From: Neptunicoccus sediminis
Lineage (GTDB): Bacteria > Pseudomonadota > Alphaproteobacteria > Rhodobacterales > Rhodobacteraceae
DNA length: 64,000 bases
Assembly: GCF_001719615.1 (NCBI RefSeq)
Contig: NZ_MDVX01000008.1
Coordinates: 186,001 to 250,000, forward strand
Direction: 5' to 3'
A program made the translations under genes and the position numbers. A model generated the notes under the pieces. The model made no database searches. It had not been told where the DNA came from and saw only the letters and a program-made list of their open reading frames with translations. This document shows positions 9,456 through 18,743 of the stretch, one piece after another; the first letter of the stretch is position 1; each line of letters begins with the position of its first letter.

Positions 9456-9489
9456 GGGGAACATTGAAGCTGGTAGCCCGATGTTCCCC
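9456..9489. terminator. Bidirectional terminator between phhA and dnaE
   Basis: An inverted repeat GGGGAACAT (9456-9464) / ATGTTCCCC (9481-9489) with a 16-base loop occupies the 54-base gap between the convergent phhA and dnaE stops. On the minus strand the stem is followed by AAATACT rather than a clean T run, so efficiency is uncertain. Confidence 0.6.
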
Positions 9490-9491
9490 GT

Positions 9492-12400
9492 TTAGAATTC
9501 CTCAACCAGTTGCACGCCGGGGACGTGTTTCAGGGCGCCTTTGATTTGCGGATTCAGGACGTATTCCTGTTTCAGCGCGATCTCTACCTCACCGGGGAGT
9601 TCGGGGTGCATCAACACCAGATGCACCGGACCGCGACTGCGCGGGTTGCCCCCCTTGCTGGCTTCTTCCAGTCGGGTCGCAACCGAGCCGATGGCATCCT
9701 CTTCCCCGATGTAGACCTTCAATCCCATCGACGCCGCATCCGCCACGGCTGCATCCACGGCCTGCGCACCACGGCAGAGCAGTTTCAGCTGGTCCGCCTC
9801 CATCGTCGCCTCTACGGTGAGCACCACGTTTTCACCGGGCATCAGCATGTCGCGGAATTTTTCCAGCGTGTCAGAGAAAACCGTGACTTCGTAAAGGCCG
9901 GTCGGGTCGGAGCATTGCACGAAAGCAAAGCGGTTGCCCCGCGCGGATTTGCGTTCCTGTTTGCCCGAAATGGAACCGGCGATTTTCGCGGCAACAGCAC
10001 CGCCGCGGGCCTTTTGTTCCAGTTCTGCAAGGGTGAGGACATTCTTGCGTTTCAGCGGGCCGAGGTAATCATCCAGCGGATGCCCTGACAGGTAGAAACC
10101 AACCGCCTGATGTTCCTGCGCCAGCCGTTCCGTGGGCAGCCAGTCTTCGGGCATGGGCAGGCGCGGTGCGGGCAGGTCCTCGCCGCTGTCCCCGAACAAG
10201 CCGCCCTGTGCGCTGTTCTTTTGCTCGAACGTAGAGGCGGAATAGGCCACCAGCGCATCGACACTTTCAAGACATTTGCGCCGGTTTGCATCCAGCTGGT
10301 CGAACGCGCCGGAACGGGCCAGCATTTCCATCGGGCGTTTACCGACCCGTTTCAGATCAACCCGCCGCGCCAGATCGAACAGATCCTGAAACGGTCCATC
10401 CGCCAGACGTGCATCAACGATCAGCTTCATCGCCTCGCCGCCAACGTTTTTCAACGCGCCCAGCGCATAATGGATCTTGCCTTCGGACACGGAGAATGTG
10501 GCCAGTGACTGGTTCACACAGGGGGGCACCACGTCGATTTTCAACCGGCGTTTGGTTTCCTCGATAAACACGCCGAGCTTGTCGGTCAGGTGAATATCGC
10601 AGTTCATCACAGCGGCCATGAACTCCACCGGATGGTTCGCCTTCAGCCAGCCTGTCTGGTAGGACACCACCGCATAGGCCGCCGCGTGGGATTTGTTGAA
10701 CCCGTAGTTGGCGAATTTATCCAGAAGGTTCCAGACCTCCATCGCCTTTTTCTTGTCCACCCCGTTCTTGCCGGCGCCTTCAAGGAATTTGGGCCGCTCT
10801 GCGTCCATCGCTTCCTGAATTTTCTTACCCATCGCGCGGCGCAGCAAATCCGCGCCCCCAAGGGAATATCCCGCCATTTCCTGCGCGATCTGCATCACCT
10901 GTTCCTGATAGACGATGATGCCTTGGGTCTCATCAAGGATGTGGTCGATTGAGGGGTGCAGCTTGTCCCGTTCCGAGAGACCGTTCTTCACCTCACAGAA
11001 TTTGGGGATGTTTTCCATCGGGCCGGGACGATACAGCGCCACAAGCGCGATGATGTCTTCGATACAGTCCGGTTTCATACGCCGCAGCGCGTCCATCATA
11101 CCGCTGGATTCCACCTGAAACACCGCAACCGTGCGCGCATCTGCATACAGTTTGTAGGTTTTTTCGTCATCAAGCGGGATCGCCCCGATGTCCCCTTCAG
11201 CACCTTCGGGGGGATCATAAAGCTGGTTGCCATCCGGCCCGATATGCAGCGGGCGCCCCTGCCCTTCGATCAGGTCCATCGCGTTCTGGATCACGGTCAG
11301 GGTCTTCAGACCGAGAAAGTCGAATTTGACCAGACCGGCCTGTTCCACCCATTTCATATTGAACTGGGTCGCAGGCATATCGGATCGCGGATCCTGATAG
11401 AGCGGCACGAGTTCATCCAGCGGACGATCCCCGATCACAACACCCGCCGCGTGGGTCGATGCGTTGCGCAACAGGCCTTCAACCTGCTGAGCATAGGTGA
11501 GCATCCGGTCCACCACCTGTTCGGCCTTGGCCTCTTCCCGCAGGCGCGGCTCATCCGCCAGCGCCTTTTCGATGGATACGGGTTTAACGCCCTCAACCGG
11601 GATCAACTTGGACAGCCGGTCCACCTGACCATAGGGCATCTGCAGCACGCGCCCGATATCGCGCACCGCCGCCTTGGACAGCAGCGCACCGAATGTGATG
11701 ATCTGACCCACCTTATCGCGACCGTACTTCTGCTGCACATAGCGGATCACCTCTTCGCGGCGGTCCATGCAGAAGTCGATGTCGAAGTCGGGCATGGAGA
11801 CACGTTCGGGGTTGAGGAACCTCTCGAACAGCAGCGAGTAGCGCAGCGGATCAAGGTCTGTCACCGTCAGCGCATAGGCCACAAGGCTGCCCGCACCGGA
11901 CCCCCGCCCCGGCCCCACTGGAATGCTGTTGTCCTTGGCCCATTTAATGAAATCCGCAACGATCAGAAAGTAGCCGGGAAACCCCATGCCCTCAATAATG
12001 TCGAGCTCAAAGTCGAGCCGCTTCTGGTAGTCCTCAACGCTGGCCGCATGGGGGATCACCGCAAGACGGGCCTGTAGGCCCTCGTTGGCTTGGCGGCGGA
12101 GTTCCTCGACCTCGTCATCTGCAAATTTCGGTAGGATCGGATCACGGGTCGTCGCACGAAAGCCGCAGCGCTTGGCGATTTCGATGGTGTTGTCGATGGC
12201 TTCGGGCACATCGGCAAACAGTTTGGCCATTTCATCCGGCGTCTTGAAATAATGCTCCGGGGTCAGGCGGCGGCGGGGTTCCTGCTGATCCACATAGGCA
12301 CCATCCGCAATGCAGATCAGCGCATCATGGGCGTCATACATTTCAGCCTTGGGGAAATAGACGTCATTGGTGGCCACCAGCGGCAGGTCCATTCCATAGG

Positions 12401-13001
12401 CGGTCTGCACGAAGAAAGGTTCGGTCGCCAGTTCCGCAGCCGTGCCCTTCGCGCCGTTTTCGGGATGACGTTGCAGTTCCACATAAAGGCGGTTCGGAAA
12501 CATCTCTGCCATCCGGGTCAGCAACGCTTTGGCCGCATCTACTTGCGCATCCTGCACCAGTTGCCCCACCGGCCCGAGCGCCCCGCCCGTCAGACAGATC
12601 AATCCTTCGGAATGGCGGGTCAGTTCGTCCAGCGTGATATGGGGAAGCTGGTCGCCGCTTTCGAGAAACGCGCAGGAGTTCAGCTTCATCAGGTTCATAT
12701 AGCCCGCTTCATTCTGCGCCAGCAGGACAATGGGCCGGGGCGCGGGCGTTTTACCACCCAGTTGCGCCGCCGCTGCATAGGCCAGATCCATCTGACAACC
12801 GACAATCGGCTGGATGCCCGCCTTGGCCGCCGTTTCGGAAAATTCCAGCGCGGAAAACAGATTGCCACTGTCGGTGACAGCCACTGCCGGCATACCGGCT
12901 TTGGCGCACATATCGGGCAGTTTCTTAACCTGAATCGCCCCTTCCAGAAGGGAATAGGCAGAGTGCAGACGGAGGTGGATGAATCGGGGGGATGTGCTCA
13001 T
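9492..13001 (-). CDS. dnaE: DNA polymerase III alpha subunit
   Basis: This is the replicative polymerase catalytic subunit, 1169 residues, of the usual DnaE1 size. The N-terminal PHP domain begins with FIHLRLHSAYSLLEGAI. The polymerase active site is MPDFDIDF with D405 and D407 (D409 also acidic), and GPGRGSGAGSLVAYAL precedes it. Finger and thumb segments such as NKSHAAAYAVVSYQTGWLK follow, then a helix-hairpin-helix region and an OB fold near residues 980-1060 (AAKIAGSISGKQERKSARGN). It stands alone on the minus strand, divergent from the sulfotransferase-like gene. Confidence 0.96.
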   Translation of the reverse strand: MSTSPRFIHLRLHSAYSLLEGAIQVKKLPDMCAKAGMPAVAVTDSGNLFSALEFSETAAKAGIQPIVGCQMDLAYAAAAQLGGKTPAPRPIVLLAQNEAGYMNLMKLNSCAFLESGDQLPHITLDELTRHSEGLICLTGGALGPVGQLVQDAQVDAAKALLTRMAEMFPNRLYVELQRHPENGAKGTAAELATEPFFVQTAYGMDLPLVATNDVYFPKAEMYDAHDALICIADGAYVDQQEPRRRLTPEHYFKTPDEMAKLFADVPEAIDNTIEIAKRCGFRATTRDPILPKFADDEVEELRRQANEGLQARLAVIPHAASVEDYQKRLDFELDIIEGMGFPGYFLIVADFIKWAKDNSIPVGPGRGSGAGSLVAYALTVTDLDPLRYSLLFERFLNPERVSMPDFDIDFCMDRREEVIRYVQQKYGRDKVGQIITFGALLSKAAVRDIGRVLQMPYGQVDRLSKLIPVEGVKPVSIEKALADEPRLREEAKAEQVVDRMLTYAQQVEGLLRNASTHAAGVVIGDRPLDELVPLYQDPRSDMPATQFNMKWVEQAGLVKFDFLGLKTLTVIQNAMDLIEGQGRPLHIGPDGNQLYDPPEGAEGDIGAIPLDDEKTYKLYADARTVAVFQVESSGMMDALRRMKPDCIEDIIALVALYRPGPMENIPKFCEVKNGLSERDKLHPSIDHILDETQGIIVYQEQVMQIAQEMAGYSLGGADLLRRAMGKKIQEAMDAERPKFLEGAGKNGVDKKKAMEVWNLLDKFANYGFNKSHAAAYAVVSYQTGWLKANHPVEFMAAVMNCDIHLTDKLGVFIEETKRRLKIDVVPPCVNQSLATFSVSEGKIHYALGALKNVGGEAMKLIVDARLADGPFQDLFDLARRVDLKRVGKRPMEMLARSGAFDQLDANRRKCLESVDALVAYSASTFEQKNSAQGGLFGDSGEDLPAPRLPMPEDWLPTERLAQEHQAVGFYLSGHPLDDYLGPLKRKNVLTLAELEQKARGGAVAAKIAGSISGKQERKSARGNRFAFVQCSDPTGLYEVTVFSDTLEKFRDMLMPGENVVLTVEATMEADQLKLLCRGAQAVDAAVADAASMGLKVYIGEEDAIGSVATRLEEASKGGNPRSRGPVHLVLMHPELPGEVEIALKQEYVLNPQIKGALKHVPGVQLVEEF

Positions 13002-13081
13002 CCTGTTAATCTATCGCAGCTTGCAAAGGGGCGAAAGCCGTAGCACAATGTCCCCAGCAAAAAACAAGAGCCGAGCAGCCG

Positions 13082-13864
13082 ATGACCTGTCTATTCACCA
13101 AGATTTATGGCGAGCGTAATACAGGTGCCACCTACCTGTCCAAACTGGTGAACAAGAACTTCGCAACCGATCTGTTGCGCGGGGATTTCGGCGTGGACAA
13201 ACGGGTCATGCGGCTGGTGTTGCAGCAGTATAAACCCAAACTGCGCCCCGCCGAGGCAAACCGGCTTCAGGACAAATACCACGAGCGGATTCTCTATTCC
13301 GATTTCGGCTTGAAACACGCCGCTCCGCCCGTCGATGTGATCCGCGCCGCGCCCCATGCGCAGGACACTTTGTTTCTGCTGATCACCAAACATCCTGTGT
13401 TCTTCCTGTCCTCCCTACACAACCGACCCGAAAACCCGCTCTGGGCGCAGGAGGACATGGCATTCGACCAGTTCCTGACCACGCCTTGGCCCCTGTCGGA
13501 GCGGGACAATCTGGGGGATAAACCGCTTGAAAGTCCGATAGAGTTGTGGAACCGCAAAATGCGCGGTTATGTAGACCTGATGGAAACCGCTGAGAATGTG
13601 ATCCATATCCGCTACGAAGACCTGCTGTCGGATTTTAACGAGACCCTGAACCGGATTGCAGAATATATTCCGGCCACTTCCAACGGCTACACCAATATCC
13701 GTCGCTCCATCAAAGCATCGGACAATCTGCGGTTTGAAGATTACGCCCGCCGCTACAAATACCACAAGCTGAAGGCGGATTACAAAAAGCGTGATCTGGA
13801 ATATATCTACCGCAAGGTGGATGCCGACGTGATGGCGGCGCTGGATTACCGCACCATTTTGTAG
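13082..13864 (+). CDS. Sulfotransferase-like protein
   Basis: A 260-residue soluble protein. Near the N-terminus, IYGERNTGATYLSKLVNKNF resembles the 5'-phosphosulfate-binding loop of PAPS-dependent sulfotransferases (RxxTGTTYL type). ITKHPVFFLSSL near residue 100 resembles the 3'-phosphate loop, and VIHIRYEDLLSDF is the RYEDL motif common to the fold. The C-terminal third is rich in Lys, Arg and Tyr. The acceptor is unknown; cell-surface glycans are a common target for bacterial members. It sits between dnaE and the xanthine dehydrogenase operon with no glycosyltransferase nearby. Assignment to the fold is fairly secure, activity is not. Confidence 0.7.
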   Translation: MTCLFTKIYGERNTGATYLSKLVNKNFATDLLRGDFGVDKRVMRLVLQQYKPKLRPAEANRLQDKYHERILYSDFGLKHAAPPVDVIRAAPHAQDTLFLLITKHPVFFLSSLHNRPENPLWAQEDMAFDQFLTTPWPLSERDNLGDKPLESPIELWNRKMRGYVDLMETAENVIHIRYEDLLSDFNETLNRIAEYIPATSNGYTNIRRSIKASDNLRFEDYARRYKYHKLKADYKKRDLEYIYRKVDADVMAALDYRTIL

Positions 13865-14140
13865 CAAGGTTTGTGTTACGCGGAACGGCCACGGGCTTTG
13901 GCGCTCTAAGCCTGACAGACTTTCAACGTTTTGTAGAAAATCACTCGCAAACCGTTGATAATCGGGTTATTTACGCAGTTCGAACGGTGTAGACCACAGA
14001 CGGGCACGGCGCTCCGGCAAGAAAAATCTTGCTATGTTAAGGGAGAGTTGTTCTGCTGGTCTGACAAGGTTGCACCAGTGGTTTTCGGCACAGCGCAAGA
14101 CGGCTGGTGCCCGCAACAGAGAGGCTAGCGGATTTTCAAC

Positions 14141-15523
14141 ATGAAGGTCGAATTTCTTCTGAACGGAGAGCCGGTCGCGATAGATCAGGCCCACCCCACA
14201 CGCACCCTGCTGGAGTATCTGCGCGAGACCCGCGGGCTGTGTGGCACCAAGGAAGGCTGCAACGAAGGCGATTGCGGCGCTTGTACCGTGATGGTGACGG
14301 ACGGCGATGGGGCAAAGGCGCTGAACGCCTGTATTCTGTTTCTGCCACAGCTTCACGGGAAATCCATTCGCACCGTCGAAGGGCTGGCGGGACCGGACGG
14401 GGCTATGCACCCTGTGCAAAAGACAATGGTAGACCTGCACGGATCACAATGCGGCTACTGCACGCCGGGCTTTATCATGTCGATGGCAACGGCCCATCAA
14501 AACGGTGAAACCGATCACGACGACCTGCTGGCGGGCAATCTGTGTCGCTGCACCGGATATGCCCCGATCATCCGCGCTGCCGAGGTCGCAGAGACCGAAC
14601 CGAAACCCCATTGGTTGCAACAGGAGGCAGGCACGCCGTCAAATCTGCTTCAGTCCTTGCAATCCGCCGATGCCTTTGTGCCGCGCAGTTCGGACGAACT
14701 GGCCGACTGGTATGTAGAACACCCTGACGCAACGCTGGTTGGCGGTGCAACGGATGTGGGGCTTTGGGTCAACAAAGACCTTCGCGACATCACCCCTGTT
14801 GCCTTTGTTGGCCAGATCGAAGACCTGCAAGGGGTAGAGGAAAACGACCACGGCATCGCCATCGGTGCGGCGGTGACGCTTAACACCCTGCGGGCGGCGG
14901 TGGCGAACCGCTACCCGAGCTTTGCCGAATTGATCCGCCGCTACGGATCCAATCAGGTGCGCAATGCCGCCACCATCGGGGGCAATGTGGCCAACGGCTC
15001 GCCCATCGGGGACGGGCCGCCTGCCCTGATCGCGCTGGATGCACGGGTGCATCTGCGCAAAGGCGATGATTTCCGCGATATGGCGATAGAAGACTTCTTC
15101 ATCGACTATGGAAAACAGGACCGCCACCCGGGAGAATTCATCTGTGGCATCACCATACCGAACGCCCCGAACAGATTGAAATGCTACAAGATTTCCAAAC
15201 GCTTCGATCAGGATATTTCCGCGCTTTGCGGCTGTTTCAACATCACCGTGAGCAACGGCAAAGTGGCAACCGCCCGCATCGCCTTTGGTGGTATGGCGGC
15301 CACGCCGAAGCGGGCGAAATCGGTGGAAAACGCCCTGATCGGCAAGCCTTGGACCCAAGGCACAGTCACCAAGGCGATGAAGAAATTCGCGCAGGATTAC
15401 CAGCCGATCAGCGATATGCGGGCCTCTGCCAGCTACCGGGCCACCACTGCCAAGAACCTGTTGCAACGTTACTTTGACGAAGACAACGGGCTTGCCACAT
15501 CGGTTCTGGAGGTCTCGGCATGA
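14141..15523 (+). CDS. xdhA: Xanthine dehydrogenase small subunit (2Fe-2S and FAD domains)
   Basis: This is the electron-transfer subunit of the molybdenum enzyme that oxidises hypoxanthine and xanthine to urate. Residues 1-80 form a plant-type ferredoxin domain with C34, C40, C45 and C48 (LCGTKEGCNEGDCGACTV). Residues 85-160 carry the second 2Fe-2S domain (QCGYCTPGF and LCRCTGYAPI). The FAD domain follows with LVGGATDVGLWVNK and IGGNVANGSPIGDGPP. The length of 460 is typical of Rhodobacter XdhA. Its stop overlaps the xdhB start (ATGA, 15520-15523). It is the first gene of a seven-gene purine operon. Confidence 0.95.
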   Translation: MKVEFLLNGEPVAIDQAHPTRTLLEYLRETRGLCGTKEGCNEGDCGACTVMVTDGDGAKALNACILFLPQLHGKSIRTVEGLAGPDGAMHPVQKTMVDLHGSQCGYCTPGFIMSMATAHQNGETDHDDLLAGNLCRCTGYAPIIRAAEVAETEPKPHWLQQEAGTPSNLLQSLQSADAFVPRSSDELADWYVEHPDATLVGGATDVGLWVNKDLRDITPVAFVGQIEDLQGVEENDHGIAIGAAVTLNTLRAAVANRYPSFAELIRRYGSNQVRNAATIGGNVANGSPIGDGPPALIALDARVHLRKGDDFRDMAIEDFFIDYGKQDRHPGEFICGITIPNAPNRLKCYKISKRFDQDISALCGCFNITVSNGKVATARIAFGGMAATPKRAKSVENALIGKPWTQGTVTKAMKKFAQDYQPISDMRASASYRATTAKNLLQRYFDEDNGLATSVLEVSA

Positions 15524-17823
15524 GCGTTGCAAAACCCAATCCCCATGACGCCGCCAACCTGCATGTCACCGGCGCTGCCCGCTATGTGGATGACATACCG
15601 ACACCGGCCAACTGCCTGCATCTGGCCTTCGGACTGAGCGAGATTGCCCACGGCGATCTGATTTCGATGGATCTGGACGCGGTGCGTTCTGCTGACGGTG
15701 TAATCGGCGTCCTGACCGCCGCCGATCTGCCCGGCGACAATGATGTGTCCCCCTCCAACCACGACGAACCGCTGTTGGCTGACGGCACCATCCATTTCCT
15801 CGGCCAACCGCTGTTTCTGGTGGTCGCGACATCACATATGGCGGCACGTAAGGCGGCCCGTCTGGGCAAGATAGAGGTCCGCGAGAAACCCGCAATCCTG
15901 AGCATCGAGGATGCGGTCAAGGCCGGCACCAAATTCGAGGAGCCGTTACAGTTCCTGAAAGGCGATCCCGACAGCGCAATTGAGCAGGCGGAGCACAAGA
16001 TCAGCGGTTCTATCGAAATCGGCGGGCAGGAACATTTTTACCTAGAGGGTCAGGCGGCCCTTAGCCTACCGCAGGATAACGGGGATATGGTGGTGCATTC
16101 CTCCACCCAACACCCGAGCGAGATCCAGCATAAAGTCGCTGCTGCGCTGAACCTGCCGTTTCATTCGGTGCGGGTGGAAGTCCGGCGCATGGGCGGCGGG
16201 TTTGGCGGCAAGGAGAGTCAGGGCAACGCGCTGGCCTGCGCAACGGCGGTGGCCGCCGCAAAAACCGGACGCCCTGTCAAAATGCGCTATGACCGCGACG
16301 ACGATATGGTTGTGACTGGTAAGCGGCACGAGTTTCGCATCGACTATACCGTTGGCTTTAACGGCGCAGGTCAGATCGAAGGGGTGGAGTTCACCCAATA
16401 CTGCCGCTGTGGCTGGGCGCAGGACCTGTCGCTGCCCGTGGCGGACCGCGCCATGTTGCACGCGGATAACGCCTATCACCTGCCCAACGCGCGGATCGTG
16501 TCGCACAGGCTGAAAACCAACACCGTGTCCAACACCGCTTTTCGCGGTTTTGGCGGACCGCAAGGGGTGGTCGGGATCGAACGGGTGATCGACCATATCG
16601 CCCATACGCTTGACGTGGACGCGACCTATATCCGCACGGCCAATTTTTATGCTCCGATGGCGCAGGATGCCGGACAGACCACCCCCTATCACATGGAAGT
16701 GCGTGACAGCGTGATGGACCAGATCGCGATCGAGCTGCTGGAGAGTGCCGAATACTCCAAACGGCGCGAGCAGGTGAAATGGTTCAACCATGAAAACCCC
16801 CGCCTGAAACGGGGGCTGGCAATGACGCCGGTGAAATTCGGCATCAGCTTTACGCTGACACACCTCAATCAGGCGGGCGCGCTGGTGCATGTCTATTCCG
16901 ATGGTTCCATCCATATGAACCACGGTGGCACTGAAATGGGTCAGGGCCTGTTTACCAAAGTGGCCCAAGTCGCGGCGAGCCGGTTCGGACAACCGCTGTC
17001 TGCCGTGAAGATTACCGCGACAGATACAGGCAAAGTGCCCAACACCTCTGCCACTGCGGCCTCTAGCGGGTCGGATCTGAACGGTATGGCAGTCAAGGCG
17101 GCCTGCGATACAATCGTCGAACGCCTGACGGATTTTGCCGCCGAGCAGTGGCAAACCCCGAAAGACCAGATCCGGTTTGAAGACGGGGCCGTGACCATCG
17201 GCACACAGGTTGTGCCCTTTGCCGAAGTGGTCTCGGCGGCCTATCAGAACCGCATTTCCCTGTCCGCGACGGGTTTTTATGCCACCCCCGGAATTGAATG
17301 GGACCGTTTTGCCGGACGGGGCACGCCGTTTTTCTACTTCGCTTATGGCGCGGCGGTTACAGAAGTTGTGATCGACACGCTGACCGGAGAAAACCGCATC
17401 CTGCGCACGGATATCCTGCATGACGTTGGCAAATCGCTCAATCCGGTGATTGATCTGGGCCAGATTGAAGGCGGTTATGTGCAGGGCGCGGGCTGGCTGA
17501 CGACCGAAGAACTGGTCTGGGACGACAAAGGCGCATTGCGCACCCATGCGCCAAGCACCTATAAAATCCCTGCCTGTTCGGATCGCCCCGATGTGTTCAA
17601 CGTGGCGCTGTGGAACAAGGGCGAAAACGTCAGTGACACCATCTACAAATCCAAAGCGGTGGGCGAACCGCCTCTGATGCTGGGGATTTCGGCGTTTCTG
17701 GCCCTTTCGGATGCGGTTGCGGCCTGTGGTGACGGGTCGATCTATCCCGATCTGCAAGCTCCTGCCACCGCCGAAGAAGTCTTGCGTGCGGTCATGGCGC
17801 AAAGGGGCCAGTCGTGGGACTGA
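15520..17823 (+). CDS. xdhB: Xanthine dehydrogenase large molybdopterin subunit
   Basis: This is the molybdenum-cofactor-binding catalytic subunit, 767 residues. Visible family motifs are DDIPTPANCLH near residue 24 (as in xanthine dehydrogenase), the glycine-rich MGGGFGGKES, FRGFGGPQGV, and the catalytic glutamate in KAVGEPPLML close to the C-terminus. The DDIP start and the GEPP motif favour true xanthine dehydrogenase over CO dehydrogenase-type enzymes. It overlaps both xdhA (4 bases) and xdhC (10 bases), implying coupled translation. It probably forms an alpha2beta2 enzyme with XdhA in the cytoplasm. Confidence 0.95.
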   Translation: MSVAKPNPHDAANLHVTGAARYVDDIPTPANCLHLAFGLSEIAHGDLISMDLDAVRSADGVIGVLTAADLPGDNDVSPSNHDEPLLADGTIHFLGQPLFLVVATSHMAARKAARLGKIEVREKPAILSIEDAVKAGTKFEEPLQFLKGDPDSAIEQAEHKISGSIEIGGQEHFYLEGQAALSLPQDNGDMVVHSSTQHPSEIQHKVAAALNLPFHSVRVEVRRMGGGFGGKESQGNALACATAVAAAKTGRPVKMRYDRDDDMVVTGKRHEFRIDYTVGFNGAGQIEGVEFTQYCRCGWAQDLSLPVADRAMLHADNAYHLPNARIVSHRLKTNTVSNTAFRGFGGPQGVVGIERVIDHIAHTLDVDATYIRTANFYAPMAQDAGQTTPYHMEVRDSVMDQIAIELLESAEYSKRREQVKWFNHENPRLKRGLAMTPVKFGISFTLTHLNQAGALVHVYSDGSIHMNHGGTEMGQGLFTKVAQVAASRFGQPLSAVKITATDTGKVPNTSATAASSGSDLNGMAVKAACDTIVERLTDFAAEQWQTPKDQIRFEDGAVTIGTQVVPFAEVVSAAYQNRISLSATGFYATPGIEWDRFAGRGTPFFYFAYGAAVTEVVIDTLTGENRILRTDILHDVGKSLNPVIDLGQIEGGYVQGAGWLTTEELVWDDKGALRTHAPSTYKIPACSDRPDVFNVALWNKGENVSDTIYKSKAVGEPPLMLGISAFLALSDAVAACGDGSIYPDLQAPATAEEVLRAVMAQRGQSWD

Positions 17824-18743
17824 ACCTCCCTGCCCTCCGCGCTGCTGCAAACGCCCACGGGCGTGTGGTGCGCATCGTGATCGCAGAACATAAGGGATCA
17901 ACCCCGCGGGAAACCGGAACCTCGATGCTGGTCTGGGCCGCAGGGCAAAGCAGGACAATCGGCGGCGGCGCACTGGAATTGCAAGCTGTGGAGCAGGCGC
18001 GACAGATCACCGGACCGACCGCGCTGAAAATGCCGCTTGGTCCCGCGCTCGGGCAATGTTGCGGCGGCGCGGTGACGCTGGTGCTGGAACCCTTCACGCC
18101 AGAGAGCTTGCCCCAAGAGCGAGAGGTCTACACCCGTCCCGTCGGCACCGACGCAGAAAAGCCGCTGGCCTTGCGCCGCGCTGAAAAGGCGCTGCGTGGC
18201 GGCGGGCAGGCTGCACCGTTTCTGTGGCAACAGGGCTGGTTGATGGAGCCGCTAACGCAGCCCGACACACCGCTGTGGATTTACGGCGCAGGGCATGTGG
18301 GCCGCGCACTGGTCGATACTCTGGAAGGGCTGCCGTTTGACATCACTTGGGTCGATACCGCGCAGAACCGTTTCCCCGATACGATCCCCGACCACGCCGC
18401 GCCGCTGGTTGCGGCCAATCCGGTGGATGCAGTGAAACACGCGCCAGCGGAGGCACATCATCTTGTGCTGACCTATTCCCATGCCCTTGATCTTGACCTG
18501 TGCCATGCAATCCTGTCCCGCCCGCACCGCACGTTGGGGCTGATCGGCTCTGCCACCAAACGCAGGCGATTTGCCTCCAGACTGGCGGAACTCGGCCACA
18601 CAACTGCCCAAATAGAAGGCATTATCTGTCCGATCGGGCGGCGCGAACTGGGCAAGACGCCCAAAGCCATTGCAATTGGCGTGGCCAGCGAATTATTAAC
18701 TTTTGACGCGGTACATGCCGCACAACAAGAGGCCACCGCATGA
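17814..18743 (+). CDS. xdhC: Xanthine dehydrogenase accessory factor XdhC
   Basis: This chaperone binds molybdenum cofactor and supports its sulfuration and insertion into XdhB; it is not part of the mature enzyme. The 309-residue protein has the XdhC N-terminal region (RIVIAEHKGSTPRETGTSML with TIGGGALE) and a Rossmann-like C-terminal part beginning WIYGAGHVGRALVDTL, plus the conserved LGLIGSATKRRRFASRL. It starts at GTG 17814 inside the end of xdhB, and its stop overlaps the next ATP-binding gene by four bases. The order xdhA-B-C is that of Rhodobacter capsulatus. Confidence 0.94.
   Translation: MGLNLPALRAAANAHGRVVRIVIAEHKGSTPRETGTSMLVWAAGQSRTIGGGALELQAVEQARQITGPTALKMPLGPALGQCCGGAVTLVLEPFTPESLPQEREVYTRPVGTDAEKPLALRRAEKALRGGGQAAPFLWQQGWLMEPLTQPDTPLWIYGAGHVGRALVDTLEGLPFDITWVDTAQNRFPDTIPDHAAPLVAANPVDAVKHAPAEAHHLVLTYSHALDLDLCHAILSRPHRTLGLIGSATKRRRFASRLAELGHTTAQIEGIICPIGRRELGKTPKAIAIGVASELLTFDAVHAAQQEATA

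Noticed and set aside
10956-12077. Long open frames on the plus strand within dnaE
   Set aside because: The dnaE reading contains the polymerase active site across this region. The opposite frames have no recognisable protein features.
16066-17973. A 635-codon open frame antisense to xdhB and xdhC
   Set aside because: It mirrors a high-G+C coding frame and its translation is rich in His, Arg and Gly with no domain. The sense genes have complete catalytic motifs.
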